Shown: piece after piece, positions 1 to 10,710 of the stretch
Layout: the number at the start of each line of letters is the position of its first letter
How positions within the stretch are numbered: the first letter of the stretch is position 1
DNA from: Raffaelea ambrosiae
Lineage: Eukaryota > Ascomycota > Sordariomycetes > Ophiostomatales > Ophiostomataceae
Reading direction: 5' to 3'
Length of the DNA: 64,000 bases
NCBI GenBank assembly: GCA_002778195.1
Contig: PCDI01000003.1
Coordinates: 1,402,295 to 1,466,294, forward strand
Translations under genes and position numbers: made by a program
The notes under the pieces: model-generated
What the model saw: only the letters and a program-made list of their open reading frames with translations
What the model was told of the DNA's origin: nothing
Database searches by the model: none

Positions 1-3000
1 GCGTCCTGCAGGACATTTTGACGGCTGATGTCCAAAACCAAATACTTGGATGAGGCTGTTCTCAGAAGGTCCTGCAGAACAATCTTATGATGCGGGTTGA
101 TGAAGCTGCCGGGGGAGATTATCGCACTGATACGGCTGTGCACCGAGTTGGGCTCTTCCAGCGCCCGGCTCATGCGAGAAAAGTTGATGGCGCGGAAGTA
201 CGACACCAGTGTGTCGGGGCTGAAGATATACGGGTAGTCGAGCAGATGGAGCTTTTGCTTGGATGGCGTGAATGACAGCCAGGCCACGGGCATTTCCATC
301 TCGTCCAGGCGTTCGGCAAAATACTCTGTGCGGAACTGCACATCCCCAACAAGTAGAGCCTGTCGTCTTGCGTCTAGAGAGAGAATGACACATGTTAGCA
401 GATCGCTCTAGTAGGCTGCGCATGCAATTTGTCTCTGTTGGCTTGTGTACTCACAAATGGATGCGGTCAAGGCAAGCGCCCCGCCGAAAGGGCTGTCTCC
501 ACGAACGACAGGCTGGCCGTCCCAGTCATGGAGCATGACGGCTCTTGCCCAGTCCAGAAGCAGAGTCGGCATTCTGGTCTCGTGCAGTGTTCGGTCGGGG
601 ACAGAAAAGTTGAGAATGTAGGCGGCATCCATATTCAGAAAATCAAGTTGGGCAAACAGCTGCGCCAGGACATCAGGTTCGGGCTGTGGACGCGTGGCAA
701 CATCGGGACCGCGACTGCTAGGACCGCCAAAGCTTCTTCTCCTTCCGCTGTCGTCTTCCATTCCGAAAAAAGGCATCACGTCGACTTCAATCATCTCATC
801 GAAGAAGCGCCGCGTGGTGATGGCGGCCAGGACCCGCCGTGCCAGACGGATGGCCAGGTCGTTGGAAAAGGCGTCGTCGTACTGCAGACACAGCTCGGGT
901 GGCTGTCTTGCTACAGAACCGCTGCCAGCGAGACTCAGGCCCTGAGCCCGGATGCGCGACATATCGTACAGCTTCCGAACGTCGTCGACCACTGGCGCAG
1001 CAGCCACAAGAGCATGCAGGCAGATAGACACGAGTATGCCGGCTTCGGTGTTTGTCAGTGCTCTCCGGGTTCGCGGGAAGAGGCGTGCCGATGGCGAACG
1101 CAGTTCCTGGAGCGCTTTTGGAGGAGCGAAGAGTGCTTCGGCAGCCATCCATAAACTGTGGAAGACGAGACTGGGAGCCACACGGGTCAGGCGCAGCATG
1201 CAGTACCATAGAGTCTGGGTGTCGTAGAGTTGACCCTGCTTGGTGAAAGACCGGAGCAGAGCGTACGGGTCACTCAAGACGTAGAATATGCTCTGCTCTA
1301 GAAACAAACGCCATTCCTCGCTTAGCCGGACAGTTTGGGGGTAATGCCGCCTCTTCTGTTTTCGCTTCAGCGGCCGTGGTTGGCCATCCACTCGCGTGTG
1401 AAACTTTGCTACCGTCGGTGGCTCCAGCATGTGCAACTCGACGGTGCGGTCTTCTTGCAGCACATCACAGACGAAATCGACCAGCTCGGCATTTAGGCGC
1501 GCCAGGCTCTGTGGGGGGAGAGCCTCAACTTCACCGTCCACTCCCTCTCCGTCTAGCGGTACAGATGACTGGTCGCCCAAGGACCGGTCCTTGGATGCTG
1601 ACCGCGAGGCGCCCGATGCAGTTCTTTGTAGACTCGTGTCGCTGCCATTGCGCTGCACCCCGTCAAGCTGTCCTCTGCCCGGCTTCGGCTTGACTTCGGC
1701 TGTTTTTGGTGGTGGCATCTTCTCCAGAGAAACACCGTCGAAAAAGCCGGCACTGGACAACTGCGAAATGGGACGCGGGATTGCCGCTGTCGGGGGTTTT
1801 AGGGACTTGGCTTGCTGCGACTTGTGGCTCATGCTCTCGCCTTGTATGTTCGGCATCCGCGGCGAGCGCAGGGCTGGTAGCAGGTCATCGGAGACTGGGT
1901 CTGTGGAGAAGGCATCGGCGGAAACCTTGCGTTGCGACTTGGCAGAGGACGGAGTGCGTACCCGGGCGTTGGAGCTTCTGGGAGTTGCCGCTGCATGGGT
2001 TGTCTGACTCTGCTGGCTTGCCTGGGGGGAGGGATACGCAGCAGACTCGGAGCTGTCCGTCTCTGGCTTGTCTGCATTTGGAAGAGTATCTTGAGAGGAG
2101 ATGTCTGCTGGTGGCGTCGCCGTCTTGACAAGTCCGTTTGCCTGGCCGTTCGCAGACCCGTTCGCAGACCCGCTCGCAGACCCATTGGCAGGCCCGTAAG
2201 CAGACCCATTAGCACCCCCATTTGCAATCTTGGGTTTTGAAGCTGCAGAGGGTCCTTTGGGCTGAGCCGCTGCTTCGGGGGCAGGCGATTTGGTTCCAGC
2301 CTTGTTGGGTGTCCCCGTGCCGCCCTGCAGCTTCTCTGCTCTCCGCGTCATGTCATCGATAGCCGCGGGCGTGAGCCACTCGACCATCTTGAAGGCGACC
2401 GTGCCGAACAGGTTTGCCGCAAACGAACGGTAATCCTTGCTGACGGGCTCCTGTACGACAGAGAACTTGGGCTCGTCCAAGAGCCCGCCGGCCTCGCCTT
2501 GGGAAGCAGGCGTCGCTGCTGGCGGAGGTCCGGCTGGGGGACGTGCTGCCCTCTCTACCAAGTCCACCCCGTCGCTTTTTGTGCCATACCCACCGTGTCC
2601 GCCATGCCTTGGATGATTCGTCCGGCTGACAACAAACGGATTCTGGCCTTTGTAGTTGCCGTGTGCATTTTCTGGGGAGACGTGTTTGGATGAGAAGACC
2701 AGCGAATCGAGTGCGGCGGGTGGTGCTTTGGGCAGCTTCAGCGCCGGGCAGAGGTTGGCTTCGGGGTTGTCTTGGCTCGCGAGGTGGATGGCAAGGGTTC
2801 GTGCGCTCGTAGTGTTGTATCGGCGGACCGGTGCCTTGCCTACGATGCGTTTGCGACACGTGAAGCAGGTCGGGTTGCAACATGTGCTGACGCCGCAGCC
2901 TTCACGCAACTGGATGATGTACCTGGCAAAAAGAAGAAAAGTCAGCATGAAAGCGGCAGAAGAGCAAAACGAGAAGACAGAGGGCGACAGAGAGGCAGAC

Positions 3001-3213
3001 GTACTTTTGCACAATCACCTGGAAGTTGTGCCGGCAGCTGGCCCGGTGGATGGCGTAGACGCGCCGGGGATTGTCGACCTCCTCGACCATCTCGCGCAGT
3101 TCGGACGGCGCGTCCCATGGAAGCCTCGGGAAGGGCGCCTCTTCCCACAGACCTGCCAGCAGGTCGGCATCGAGGCCTGCGCTGTTGGACGGCCGCGTCG
3201 TGTCGACCCCCAT
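1..3213 (-). CDS. hul4: AZUL/HECT E3 ubiquitin ligase, Hul4-like (partial: C-terminus off the left edge)
   Basis: Exons on the minus strand are 3213-3005, 2922-455 and 373-<1; the 82 and 81 bp introns have GTACGT and GTGAGT donors. About 1016 residues are visible. Residues ~45-125 form an AZUL zinc-binding domain (HRASCRHNF...GCGVSTCCNPTCFTCRKR), known from UBE3A and fungal Hul4-type ligases. A long disordered Ser/Pro/Ala-rich linker follows, with an Ala-Asn-Gly-Ser repeat, then an alpha-helical region. The last visible residues (SSKYLVLDISRQNVLQDA) match the start of a HECT catalytic domain, so the active-site cysteine lies outside the window. HECT ligases accept ubiquitin as a thioester and pass it to substrates. 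The start at 3213 was chosen because it gives a short N-terminus before AZUL. Family assignment is firm; orthology to yeast Hul4 is an inference from architecture. Confidence 0.85.
2148..2230 (-). repeat. Ala-Asn-Gly-Ser coding repeat in the HECT ligase
   Basis: An imperfect 12-bp direct repeat (unit close to GTTCGCAGACCC on the plus strand) encodes alternating ANGS/ANGQ/ASGS tetrapeptides in the disordered linker. It probably varies in copy number between strains. Confidence 0.7.
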
Positions 3214-4363
3214 GGCTGTCGTGGGCGATGTCGGGAAAAAGAGAGGGCCAGAAAGGTTGCGACGCGATAGCTTAAAATTGGCTCATGCTGCGACTTCAGA
3301 GAGGCGAGTCCAGCTGCACTAAAACAGCAGCAGCAGCAGCCCAATCACGGCTTATCTGTGGTTCGGATCGATTTCGACTACAAGCACGATACGGCGACTT
3401 TTTTTCGGATCGTCGTGATTGTCGCTTGGGGAGGGCCGTCGGATGGGAGGATATTTGTTGGGTCTCATGCAGGTCCGTGGTCGTGGAAAAGAATCGGTAA
3501 GAAGACGGACAAGCAGGCGTTCTCAGTGGCGTCGTACGGACAAGTTGGGTGCCGTGCAAGGGCAGACAGCAGGCCGTTGGATCAGGTGAGGGTGAGGATG
3601 CAGCACGACAGGCCGGCTGGGGAAGGGAAATGTGGCGATGATCGTGAGCTGCTCCCCGGCGCAGGCTGAGAAAGACAGGCACGCTGAGGCCCTGGCGCCT
3701 AGCCTGGAAGCCCCAGAAGAGACGGTCGATCAAAGCGCACGGACCACGCCTCAGCCCAAGGCGTGCGTGTGAGGCCAAGTGCGACGGGATGACTAAATCA
3801 ACTAACCAAACTGGAAGGCGGATGGCTTCTGCAAGTGTGTAGTTGCCGCTGTGGCAAATCTGGGTTCGTCTGCCCTCGGCCTTTGCTTTTACTAATGCTA
3901 GCCACTGCAGCCTGTTTCTGCCACTCCCTGCTAAATCACACCTTCTAAAACGTTCTGTAAAGTACCATGAAGTGGTCCCGACCATAACAGACGGCTGGCT
4001 TCTGGCTTGCCTGACAAATATCACCTACTGCTGGAGTATATGAAAAAAATATCCAAAAATATCTCTTATGAAAACGAATTCTGTTAATTAACGAGAAAAT
4101 CCCTTAGCTTTCCGCTCGTTGCTAACAGGTTAATGCGAGCAGGAAGTAGTTAACTAGACTACAGAAGAGCAACAGCTACTCGTACAAAAAAAAAAGTCTT
4201 AGGCGTGCCGCTTCGCCTATAAATTTCTGCCTGCCTGGCCCTGCTGACACTGCCTTATCTTATCAGTTTAAGTACAAACAATATTTTTTGCCCCTCATTC
4301 AGATTCCAAGAATTTTCCACAACCAGATTTTGTTATATCACTACCCAGATTACATCAATAATC
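3214..4363. other. Divergent intergenic region between the HECT ligase and REI1
   Basis: Holds the promoters of the two divergent genes. The half next to REI1 (about 3950-4360) is AT-rich. The short ORFs here lack coding character and I saw no repeat or RNA gene. Confidence 0.5.
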
Positions 4364-6064
4364 ATGACGCCCCGTACGTCTATAGTCCCCGAGGCGAACC
4401 CTCCCCCCTCTATGAGAGGCTTTACCTGCATCGCGTGCCAGGTCATCTTTCGCACCAGCGACCTTCAGAGATCGCACATGAAGGGCGACTGGCACCGGTA
4501 CAACGTCAAGCGCCGTATGACCACGCTGCCACCGATCAGTGCCGAAGACTTCGCAAGACTGGTCGAGGATGCACGTCCCACCGCCGCCGCCGCCTACGAG
4601 CGGCCCTGCCAGGTCTGCCAAAAGACCTTCAACAGCGAAAACGCGTTTCGAAACCACATCTCCAGCCAGAAGCACAAGGCCTCCGAAAAGGCTGCCCTGA
4701 TGCGCAGCCGTCAGGGCAGAGTCACAGCCCGAGCATCAGCGGCAGCCAGAGACTATGATGAGGCTAGTTCTGTCATTAGTTCGACGTTCTCGCTCGGGCG
4801 GCCACACCTGACGGCCGCTGCGCCTACCGATAGCGACAGCGACATTGTCGATACTGACGCCGAGAGGGAGTTCACCCACGTCGTGGAGGGTTTGAAGAAT
4901 GCCACTATTGACGGGCCCTCTCCTGTCAGACGCCCGGGCAACCCACGTCTGTCGGTAATTGGTCAGCGCCAGAGCGACCACCCGCTTTCTCGGGCCACGA
5001 ACGGTCACAAGGAGGACAAGGAGGAGGAGGAGGGCAGCGACGATGCTGACGAAGAGGACACGGCTTCGAGAGCATCCACACCCACCGCTGTGCGCTCACC
5101 AGCGCACCAAAAGTCTCGGCTCAAGTCAGCAGAGGCGTCGCTGAATCGGTGCTTGTTCTGCAACCTGGACTCACCAAGTGTGAAACTGAATACGAAGCAC
5201 ATGCAGGTCACCCATGGCATGGTCATTCCAGAGGAGGAGTACCTGGTCGATCTGGAGGGGCTGCTAGGTTTCCTGCAGACGCGGATCCGCCGGGCCTACG
5301 AGTGCATTACTTGTGGCAAGAGGAAGTCTAACGTTTTTGCCGTCCAAACACACATGCGCGACAAGTCCCACTGCATGATCCCGTACATGACCCTGGGAGA
5401 GAAGGCCCTGATCGGCGACTTCTACGACTTCCGGTCTACCTACAGTGACGCGGAGGATGACTCGGATGACTCGGACGACGAGGCACCAGCACCCAGCAGC
5501 GGCGGTGCCAAGCTGGGCGCCAAGCGGACCGTCGAGACGACGGAAATGGATGTCGACGGGAACGACGATGACGAGGGCGGCTGGGAGACAGAAGACTCAG
5601 AGTCTGCGTACGACGAGGACGAGGACGAGGACGATCAACTGACCGACCTCGAGAACGCCGTTTATTACGACGATTTTGAACTGCACTTGCCGTCCGGGCG
5701 CAGGGTTGGCCACCGAGCACACAACCGCTACTACCGCCAGAACCTGCGCAATCACCCGTCAGAACAGGAGCGAGAGATGCTGAATGCCGCCAACGCTATC
5801 GAGAACGGCCCTGCTGATGGCTCTGGCGATGGTTCGAGCGAGACTGCGTTGGCTGCACGGGCATCCCAATCAGCCGTGACGCAGACTCCCCGGAACCTGA
5901 GGGGCCTGGCAGGCGTGGACGATCGTGCCCGTCTCCAAGTCCGCACCAAGGAGCGCAAGACCCAAAAGATGCAGCAAGTTGCAGAGGGCAAGCAGAAGAC
6001 CAAGACGGTCGCTAAGAAAATCGGCACAAACTTCAAGTTCCGCGGTCGTGGCGGCGGTTTGTAA
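4364..6064 (+). CDS. rei1: REI1-like cytoplasmic pre-60S ribosome biogenesis factor (C2H2 zinc finger)
   Basis: Intronless, 566 residues. Rei1/Reh1 proteins act in the cytoplasm late in 60S subunit maturation, probing the polypeptide exit tunnel and helping recycle export factors such as Arx1/Alb1. Four zinc fingers are visible: FTCIACQVIF...HMKGDWHRYNVKRR (~20-50), PCQVCQKTFNSENAFRNH (~82-105), CLFCNLDSPSVKLNTKH (~265) and YECITCGKRKSNVFAVQTH (~315). The GDWHRYNVKRR continuation of the first finger is a hallmark of this family. Acidic runs follow (~365-425). The C-terminus is basic and ends NFKFRGRGGGL, consistent with tunnel insertion. The ATG at 4364 is the first in frame and leaves a short N-terminus before finger 1. 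Confidence 0.92.
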   Translation: MTPRTSIVPEANPPPSMRGFTCIACQVIFRTSDLQRSHMKGDWHRYNVKRRMTTLPPISAEDFARLVEDARPTAAAAYERPCQVCQKTFNSENAFRNHISSQKHKASEKAALMRSRQGRVTARASAAARDYDEASSVISSTFSLGRPHLTAAAPTDSDSDIVDTDAEREFTHVVEGLKNATIDGPSPVRRPGNPRLSVIGQRQSDHPLSRATNGHKEDKEEEEGSDDADEEDTASRASTPTAVRSPAHQKSRLKSAEASLNRCLFCNLDSPSVKLNTKHMQVTHGMVIPEEEYLVDLEGLLGFLQTRIRRAYECITCGKRKSNVFAVQTHMRDKSHCMIPYMTLGEKALIGDFYDFRSTYSDAEDDSDDSDDEAPAPSSGGAKLGAKRTVETTEMDVDGNDDDEGGWETEDSESAYDEDEDEDDQLTDLENAVYYDDFELHLPSGRRVGHRAHNRYYRQNLRNHPSEQEREMLNAANAIENGPADGSGDGSSETALAARASQSAVTQTPRNLRGLAGVDDRARLQVRTKERKTQKMQQVAEGKQKTKTVAKKIGTNFKFRGRGGGL

Positions 6065-7547
6065 GCCAGTCTTGGCTCCCGTATGTTTGTTCTGTTGGGG
6101 ACTGGTATGGCCTTTGATATTGCATGGTTTGGTATGATGGCTTGGCATGATGTGGTTTGGCATAGCACGGCTTGACATGGGGTTGTCTGCCTCGATTGCC
6201 TGCGTTTTGTCCGTTATTTTTTTCAGCTTGCTGTCCATTTGATGTTATATTCTTTAAAACGTGCCGTTTTCTTCGGTTATTTACTTCCAAAAAATAGGTC
6301 ATTAGCTATCTCTTCAAACATTTGCATGTCGCGATATGAGACTGTTCACTGTTTATTTTGTGTTGAAACGGAGAGCCTCTTTCTGGTGGTGCCAGTTAGA
6401 ACGTAGAGGCAGCCGATGAAGAAAGAAAAAACGATTCCAGTTCTATCATTCGCGTATCTTCCTATGATAGAGATAGGCTAATAGCACAACTCAAGCATCC
6501 AGCAAGCTATGCGCTGTGTACAAAACACCTCGTGGACAGTAGCCACGATGCGTTTGCTGACTTTATACCCACGCGACACAGTTGTTGCTAAGATACTTCT
6601 TTCGGTATAGCCATGGGGCCGGTCATGGCCGACAGGTCTTTCTCGTGCAGAGGTCGTCTTGTTATGATCTGGCTAGACCGTATCCGGAACAGACTCCCAG
6701 AGGAGCATTGATGTTGCATTGAGCGACTACTGGAAATTGTTCAGTTCCTAATCGAAAAATTGAGAACCAGAGATGGATGGTAAGATCCGATGAGTAAACG
6801 TCACTTTACGAGGAGTTGGACACAATGATTATGCAAATGCGAACCAGAAAGGTATTCTTGGTGCGAATAAGCAGAAGAGTTTTAAGATTCCAATTAATAT
6901 CATTTCAAGTTTCGAAGAAAATAAAATTCAGTATTCCATGCTACAAAGGAAAATAAAAAATATCTGGAAAATACCTTTTGAAAGGGAACTCTCCCCCTCT
7001 GGTATTGAGAAACATATGTCATCCAACGGGGAAAAGGTTAATAATTGCCCAATGCTGGCCAAGAGGACACAGCCAGACGACAATTCTGTCGTGGCACATA
7101 TCCTGGAACCTGCGTTGCAAAATAACCCAAAAAGAAACAACGAAACCCTTGTGAACCCACTCTCTGCCTTTATATTTCCGGTTCCAAAACAATGTAAATG
7201 AAACAATGTGGTGTTAAAGAAAACAAACCCCCAAAAAGGGACGTTAACAGGGAGAGAGAAAAACAATAAACAAAGGAAACAGGTGAAAATATCAAAAGTG
7301 TTGGTGGTTTCGTGTCATATCATGCAAAGAGATGGGTCATTACTCTTCTTCTTCTCCTCCTTCCTAGAGGACTCGCGCCCCCTCTTTCTGGTCTCTGAGG
7401 CCTCCCACCGGATGCGTTTTCGCCTGCACCCGCCTCCTCCTCTTCTGTGGTCTCCTGGGTTTCGTTGTCGACATCTTCGCTGCCATCCCTTCGTTCGCAT
7501 CTCGTTCCGGTGTTGTGGCTTTGCAGCAGGCTGGCCCATGCACATTC
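6065..7547. other. Convergent intergenic region, AT-rich
   Basis: Lies between the 3' ends of REI1 (plus) and RHO4 (minus). It is AT-rich with many short direct TGGCATGATG-like words near 6120-6180. No ORF has coding character and no RNA gene was recognised. Confidence 0.5.
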
Positions 7548-8598
7548 CTACAATGCGATGCACCGTCTCTTCCTCCGCTTCATTGGCGCGACGCCTGCAA
7601 GTGGACCATTGCTGGCGCCGCCGTATGTGACGCCAACGCTTGCCCGGGTCTTGCCATTGCCGTTGTTGCCGTTCGCTGCCATAGCTGCAGCGGCCTGCAT
7701 CTCTTGGTTCCTGCGGTCATTGGCTACAACAGTGTGAATCGCCTGCTCAAAGATCTCATCGACACCCTTCATCTCTTTGCTGCTGCACTCCATGTACTGC
7801 GCCTTCATCTTCCTGGCGACAGCCAGACCCTGTTCGGTGGTGACAGGTGTCAGACCCTGGGTCTTGAGCATATCGATGCAAGTCTTCTTGAAGCGGAGGT
7901 CGGACTTGAGGCCGACCAGGACGAGCGGAGTGTAGGGGCAGAAGTGAAGAACCTCGGGGTACCACTGACTGGGTTAGTAAACAGGATCCAAGACCAGATG
8001 AACAATGCTCCTGGGGAAAGGGGGAAAGGAACCGACCTTGTCCATGACATTTTCCAGCGAGTTGGGGCAGTCAATGGCGAAGCACACAAAGATCAGATCC
8101 GTTTCTGGGTACGACAGTGGCCGCAGACGGTCGTATTCCTCCTGGCCAGCCGTATCCCACAGCGCCAGCTCGACAGTCTTACCGGACGGCTGGTGGGTCG
8201 GATAGGTGATGTAGTTCTCGAAGACGGTGGGAACGTATTTCTGTTGTTGTTAGAGCGACGATGAACATGGGCGAAGAAAGACGACCACAAGCGAAAAAAA
8301 CACCCACCTCTGGGAAGTAACCCTGGCTGTAGCTGATCAGCAGACAAGTCTTTCCACAGCCGCCATCGCCCACCACCACAATCTTCTTGGAGTATGTCGG
8401 CGGTTCGGTCATGGCAGTGTTGGCTGTCGCAGAAGACTCGCGGCCGGATGACGACGAAGCCGAGCTATTGCCACCGTCGCTGGACCGGCCGCCCCGGACC
8501 TCGCGCCGGGCGCCAGCCGGGCGCTGCTGCATGCCGTGGTCGTAGGGGTCCCGCGCAGCCGGTTGGCTGTAGTAAGAGCTCTGGTATTGGGAAGACAT
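7548..8598 (-). CDS. rho4: Rho4-type small GTPase
   Basis: Exons on the minus strand: 8598-8308, 8240-8037 and 7964-7548 (introns 67 and 72 bp; the second has an ACTAAC branch site). Product 303 residues. It has an N-terminal Ser/Gly-rich extension (1-70) typical of fungal Rho4, then P-loop GDGGCGKT (77-84), switch I KYVPTVFENY (98-107), switch II DTAGQEEYDRL (from 126), base-recognition loop LKSDLR, and a polybasic tail ending in the CAAX box CIAL. The terminal Leu predicts geranylgeranylation. Rho4 controls septation and cell-wall deposition through formins in filamentous fungi (family knowledge). Intron positions restore the Rho fold exactly. The gene is divergent from elongin C. Confidence 0.93.
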
Positions 8599-9427
8599 TG
8601 TTGCGAAGGACAGTGATGTGTATGCGTTGGAAAACGAATGCAGTCAAGCAAAGTGTAGACGAAGCGAAGCGAAAAAAAAAAGTAGAACTGGACAAAACAA
8701 AGAAAACACAGCACAGGGCCTGCCCCAGTAAATGTGATCGTCGTTTCTTGTTTGGGTTCCCTCTTGCTGGATCGTCGGTATGGACTTGCGTTGTGAAAGT
8801 GATTGTATGTGAAAATACTTGTTGTAAGGAATGTTGAATTTGATATGATTCGTCTTTTTTTCTTCTTCTTGTTCTTTTCTTGCCGCGTCGTGTGGAGAGG
8901 TGGAAGAAAAAGAGGAAGAAGATAGGAAGCTCTGGAATTTGACGACAATCTTTCAATTGCTTCTTCGTTTTTGTTTCAAGCAACAAAAAAAAAGAATGTG
9001 AGACGGTTCTGGATTGCGGTGAAGTAAAAAAAAGAACGAAAAAGGGAGAAGAGATTGAGAGAGAAGGAGAGAGAAACAGACGAAAAGGGGAGGAGCAGTT
9101 GACGTTTTGCCTGTTTGGTGTAATACAGAATTCGCCGGGCGCGTTCGCCCGGCAACGGTCGCTGGTTGTAGGGGTGATCTCCATGTAGCGGCAGAGGTGG
9201 GGTGCCTTCTTTTTTTGGAGACTCTCGAAGCAGACAGCTTCTGCTGTTTAATGGTGTTTAACGGGTGGTCCGTGCGCTCCACCTTTTTGAAACCAAAATT
9301 TTTTGGCTCTTCACGGGTTGAGACCCGTTCTTACCCAAATTTCTGCCTACACGCGACAGAGCACTCAATCTTGGATTGCCTGCCTTTTCTTCCATATCTT
9401 CCACCACCTTCCCTTACAAACCTCGCA
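8599..9427. other. Divergent promoter region of RHO4 and elongin C
   Basis: About 830 bp, rich in A/G tracts on the plus strand (8850-9100), i.e. pyrimidine-rich in the sense of RHO4 as in many fungal 5' leaders. The long minus-strand ORFs here are low-complexity Ser/Phe/Lys translations of these tracts, not genes. Confidence 0.5.
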
Positions 9428-10070
9428 ATGGCCAGTGAATACGTTACGCTCATCTCGGCTGAAGGCTACGAGTTTGTCGTCAAGCGCGCCGCGACCGAAG
9501 TCAGCCCCATGATCAAGCGCATGCTCGATCCCAAGAGCCAGTTTGCCGAAGCCCAGTCTGGCCGGTGTACCTTTCCTGAGATCAGGTAGGTCGCGTTCCT
9601 CGAAGCATAGTGGGGATGGTTCAGTCGCGAGGGACCCCCTACTCCGCTCTATCCGATCCGTGATGATGCAGAAGCCGCTTGACGGGAACCACTGGCTCGC
9701 TCATTCGAAGACGATGCCTTTTCGGGTTCCATGTGGGATCGCCATTTTCTTCTTATTTTCTTTTGTCTACACTTGATCTGAGATGTGCTTTTCTCTGGCC
9801 GTTCTTTTCCTCGGGCATATCGTGTGACCCTCTTCTAACGGTTTGTGTTTGCTGCACCACCAGTGCCCCTGTGCTGGAGAAGGTGGCAGAGTACTTCCAG
9901 TACTGGTACAAATATCGGGATGAAGAGGATGTCCCAGACATGGAGATCCCCACGGAGCTCTGCCTGGAACTCTTGATGGCCGCCGACTATCTCGGCCTGG
10001 ATAGTGAGCTCCCCCCCCCAAGATGCCAGGCGCATTGCAAAAGCTAACCGACACTGCAACAGAGATTTGA
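9428..10070 (+). CDS. elc1: Elongin C (SKP1/BTB-fold adaptor)
   Basis: Exons 9428-9585, 9864-10003 and 10063-10070; introns 277 and 59 bp. Product 101 residues. It opens SEYVTLISAEGYEFVVKR, continues MLDPKSQFAEA and closes DMEIPTELCLELLMAADYLG plus LDKI, i.e. the full elongin C fold without the extra Skp1 helices. Elongin C links elongin A or SOCS/VHL-box-like proteins to cullin ligases and to stalled RNA polymerase II removal (family knowledge). The last exon is only 8 bp (codes for the end of Lys, Ile and stop). It was chosen because the GTGAGC donor at 10004 and the CTAACC branch with AACAG acceptor recreate the conserved LGLDK end. Reading through the donor gives a less likely Pro-rich tail. 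Confidence 0.9.
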
Positions 10071-10710
10071 AAGTGTCGTGACGGCCAGAAACAAATGAGC
10101 CAACGAACATGCCCCATCCCTTTCCTCGAGCAAGGCCGACGAAAGTCCAAAGCCTAGACAAGGGTCTACCTTCTATCCGTTTGTACGACACTGTGGCAGA
10201 TTGCTGTCACGTATTGGTGACAACAACACGACTGTTGGCGGCCGAGGATCAGTGGCAGCATCACAACCACTGCCGGGCTTGTGAAGTAAGCCAACCCGCG
10301 CCCACAGCGCTCCTCACACTTGGCGTCACCATCTGTCACCTGTTTTTGTTATCAAAAATTGTGCATGCAGTCTCTGGCCACTTGTTTGTCTGTGGACTGG
10401 ATGCCAGGTGCTTGATGGAAGAAGAAATCCGTCCCCCACACTCTGCTTGTCTCATTGTGCTATTGCGTGGAGATCTCGCTTTTTCGGAGGGGACACATTT
10501 GAATAAATGAAAAAAAAATGAATATCATGTTATTTCTCTTGTCTCTTCCGTTTTGTTTCGTGTGGTTTACGAAATAACAGTGGGTATCAAAACGAGACCT
10601 GGTGCCACCTGCCGGTGTACACCTAGAACATAATGCATGCGCTCATAAAAGCATTAGATGATTGGAGAAAACCGCTCCGTTTTTCCTTCCTTTGGGCAAC
10701 GGCCTGTTGC
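10071..10710. other. Convergent 3' region of elongin C and DBR1
   Basis: Untranslated 3' sequence of two converging genes. An A-rich AATAAATGAAAAAAAAATGAA stretch lies near 10502-10522. No further gene seen. Confidence 0.5.
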
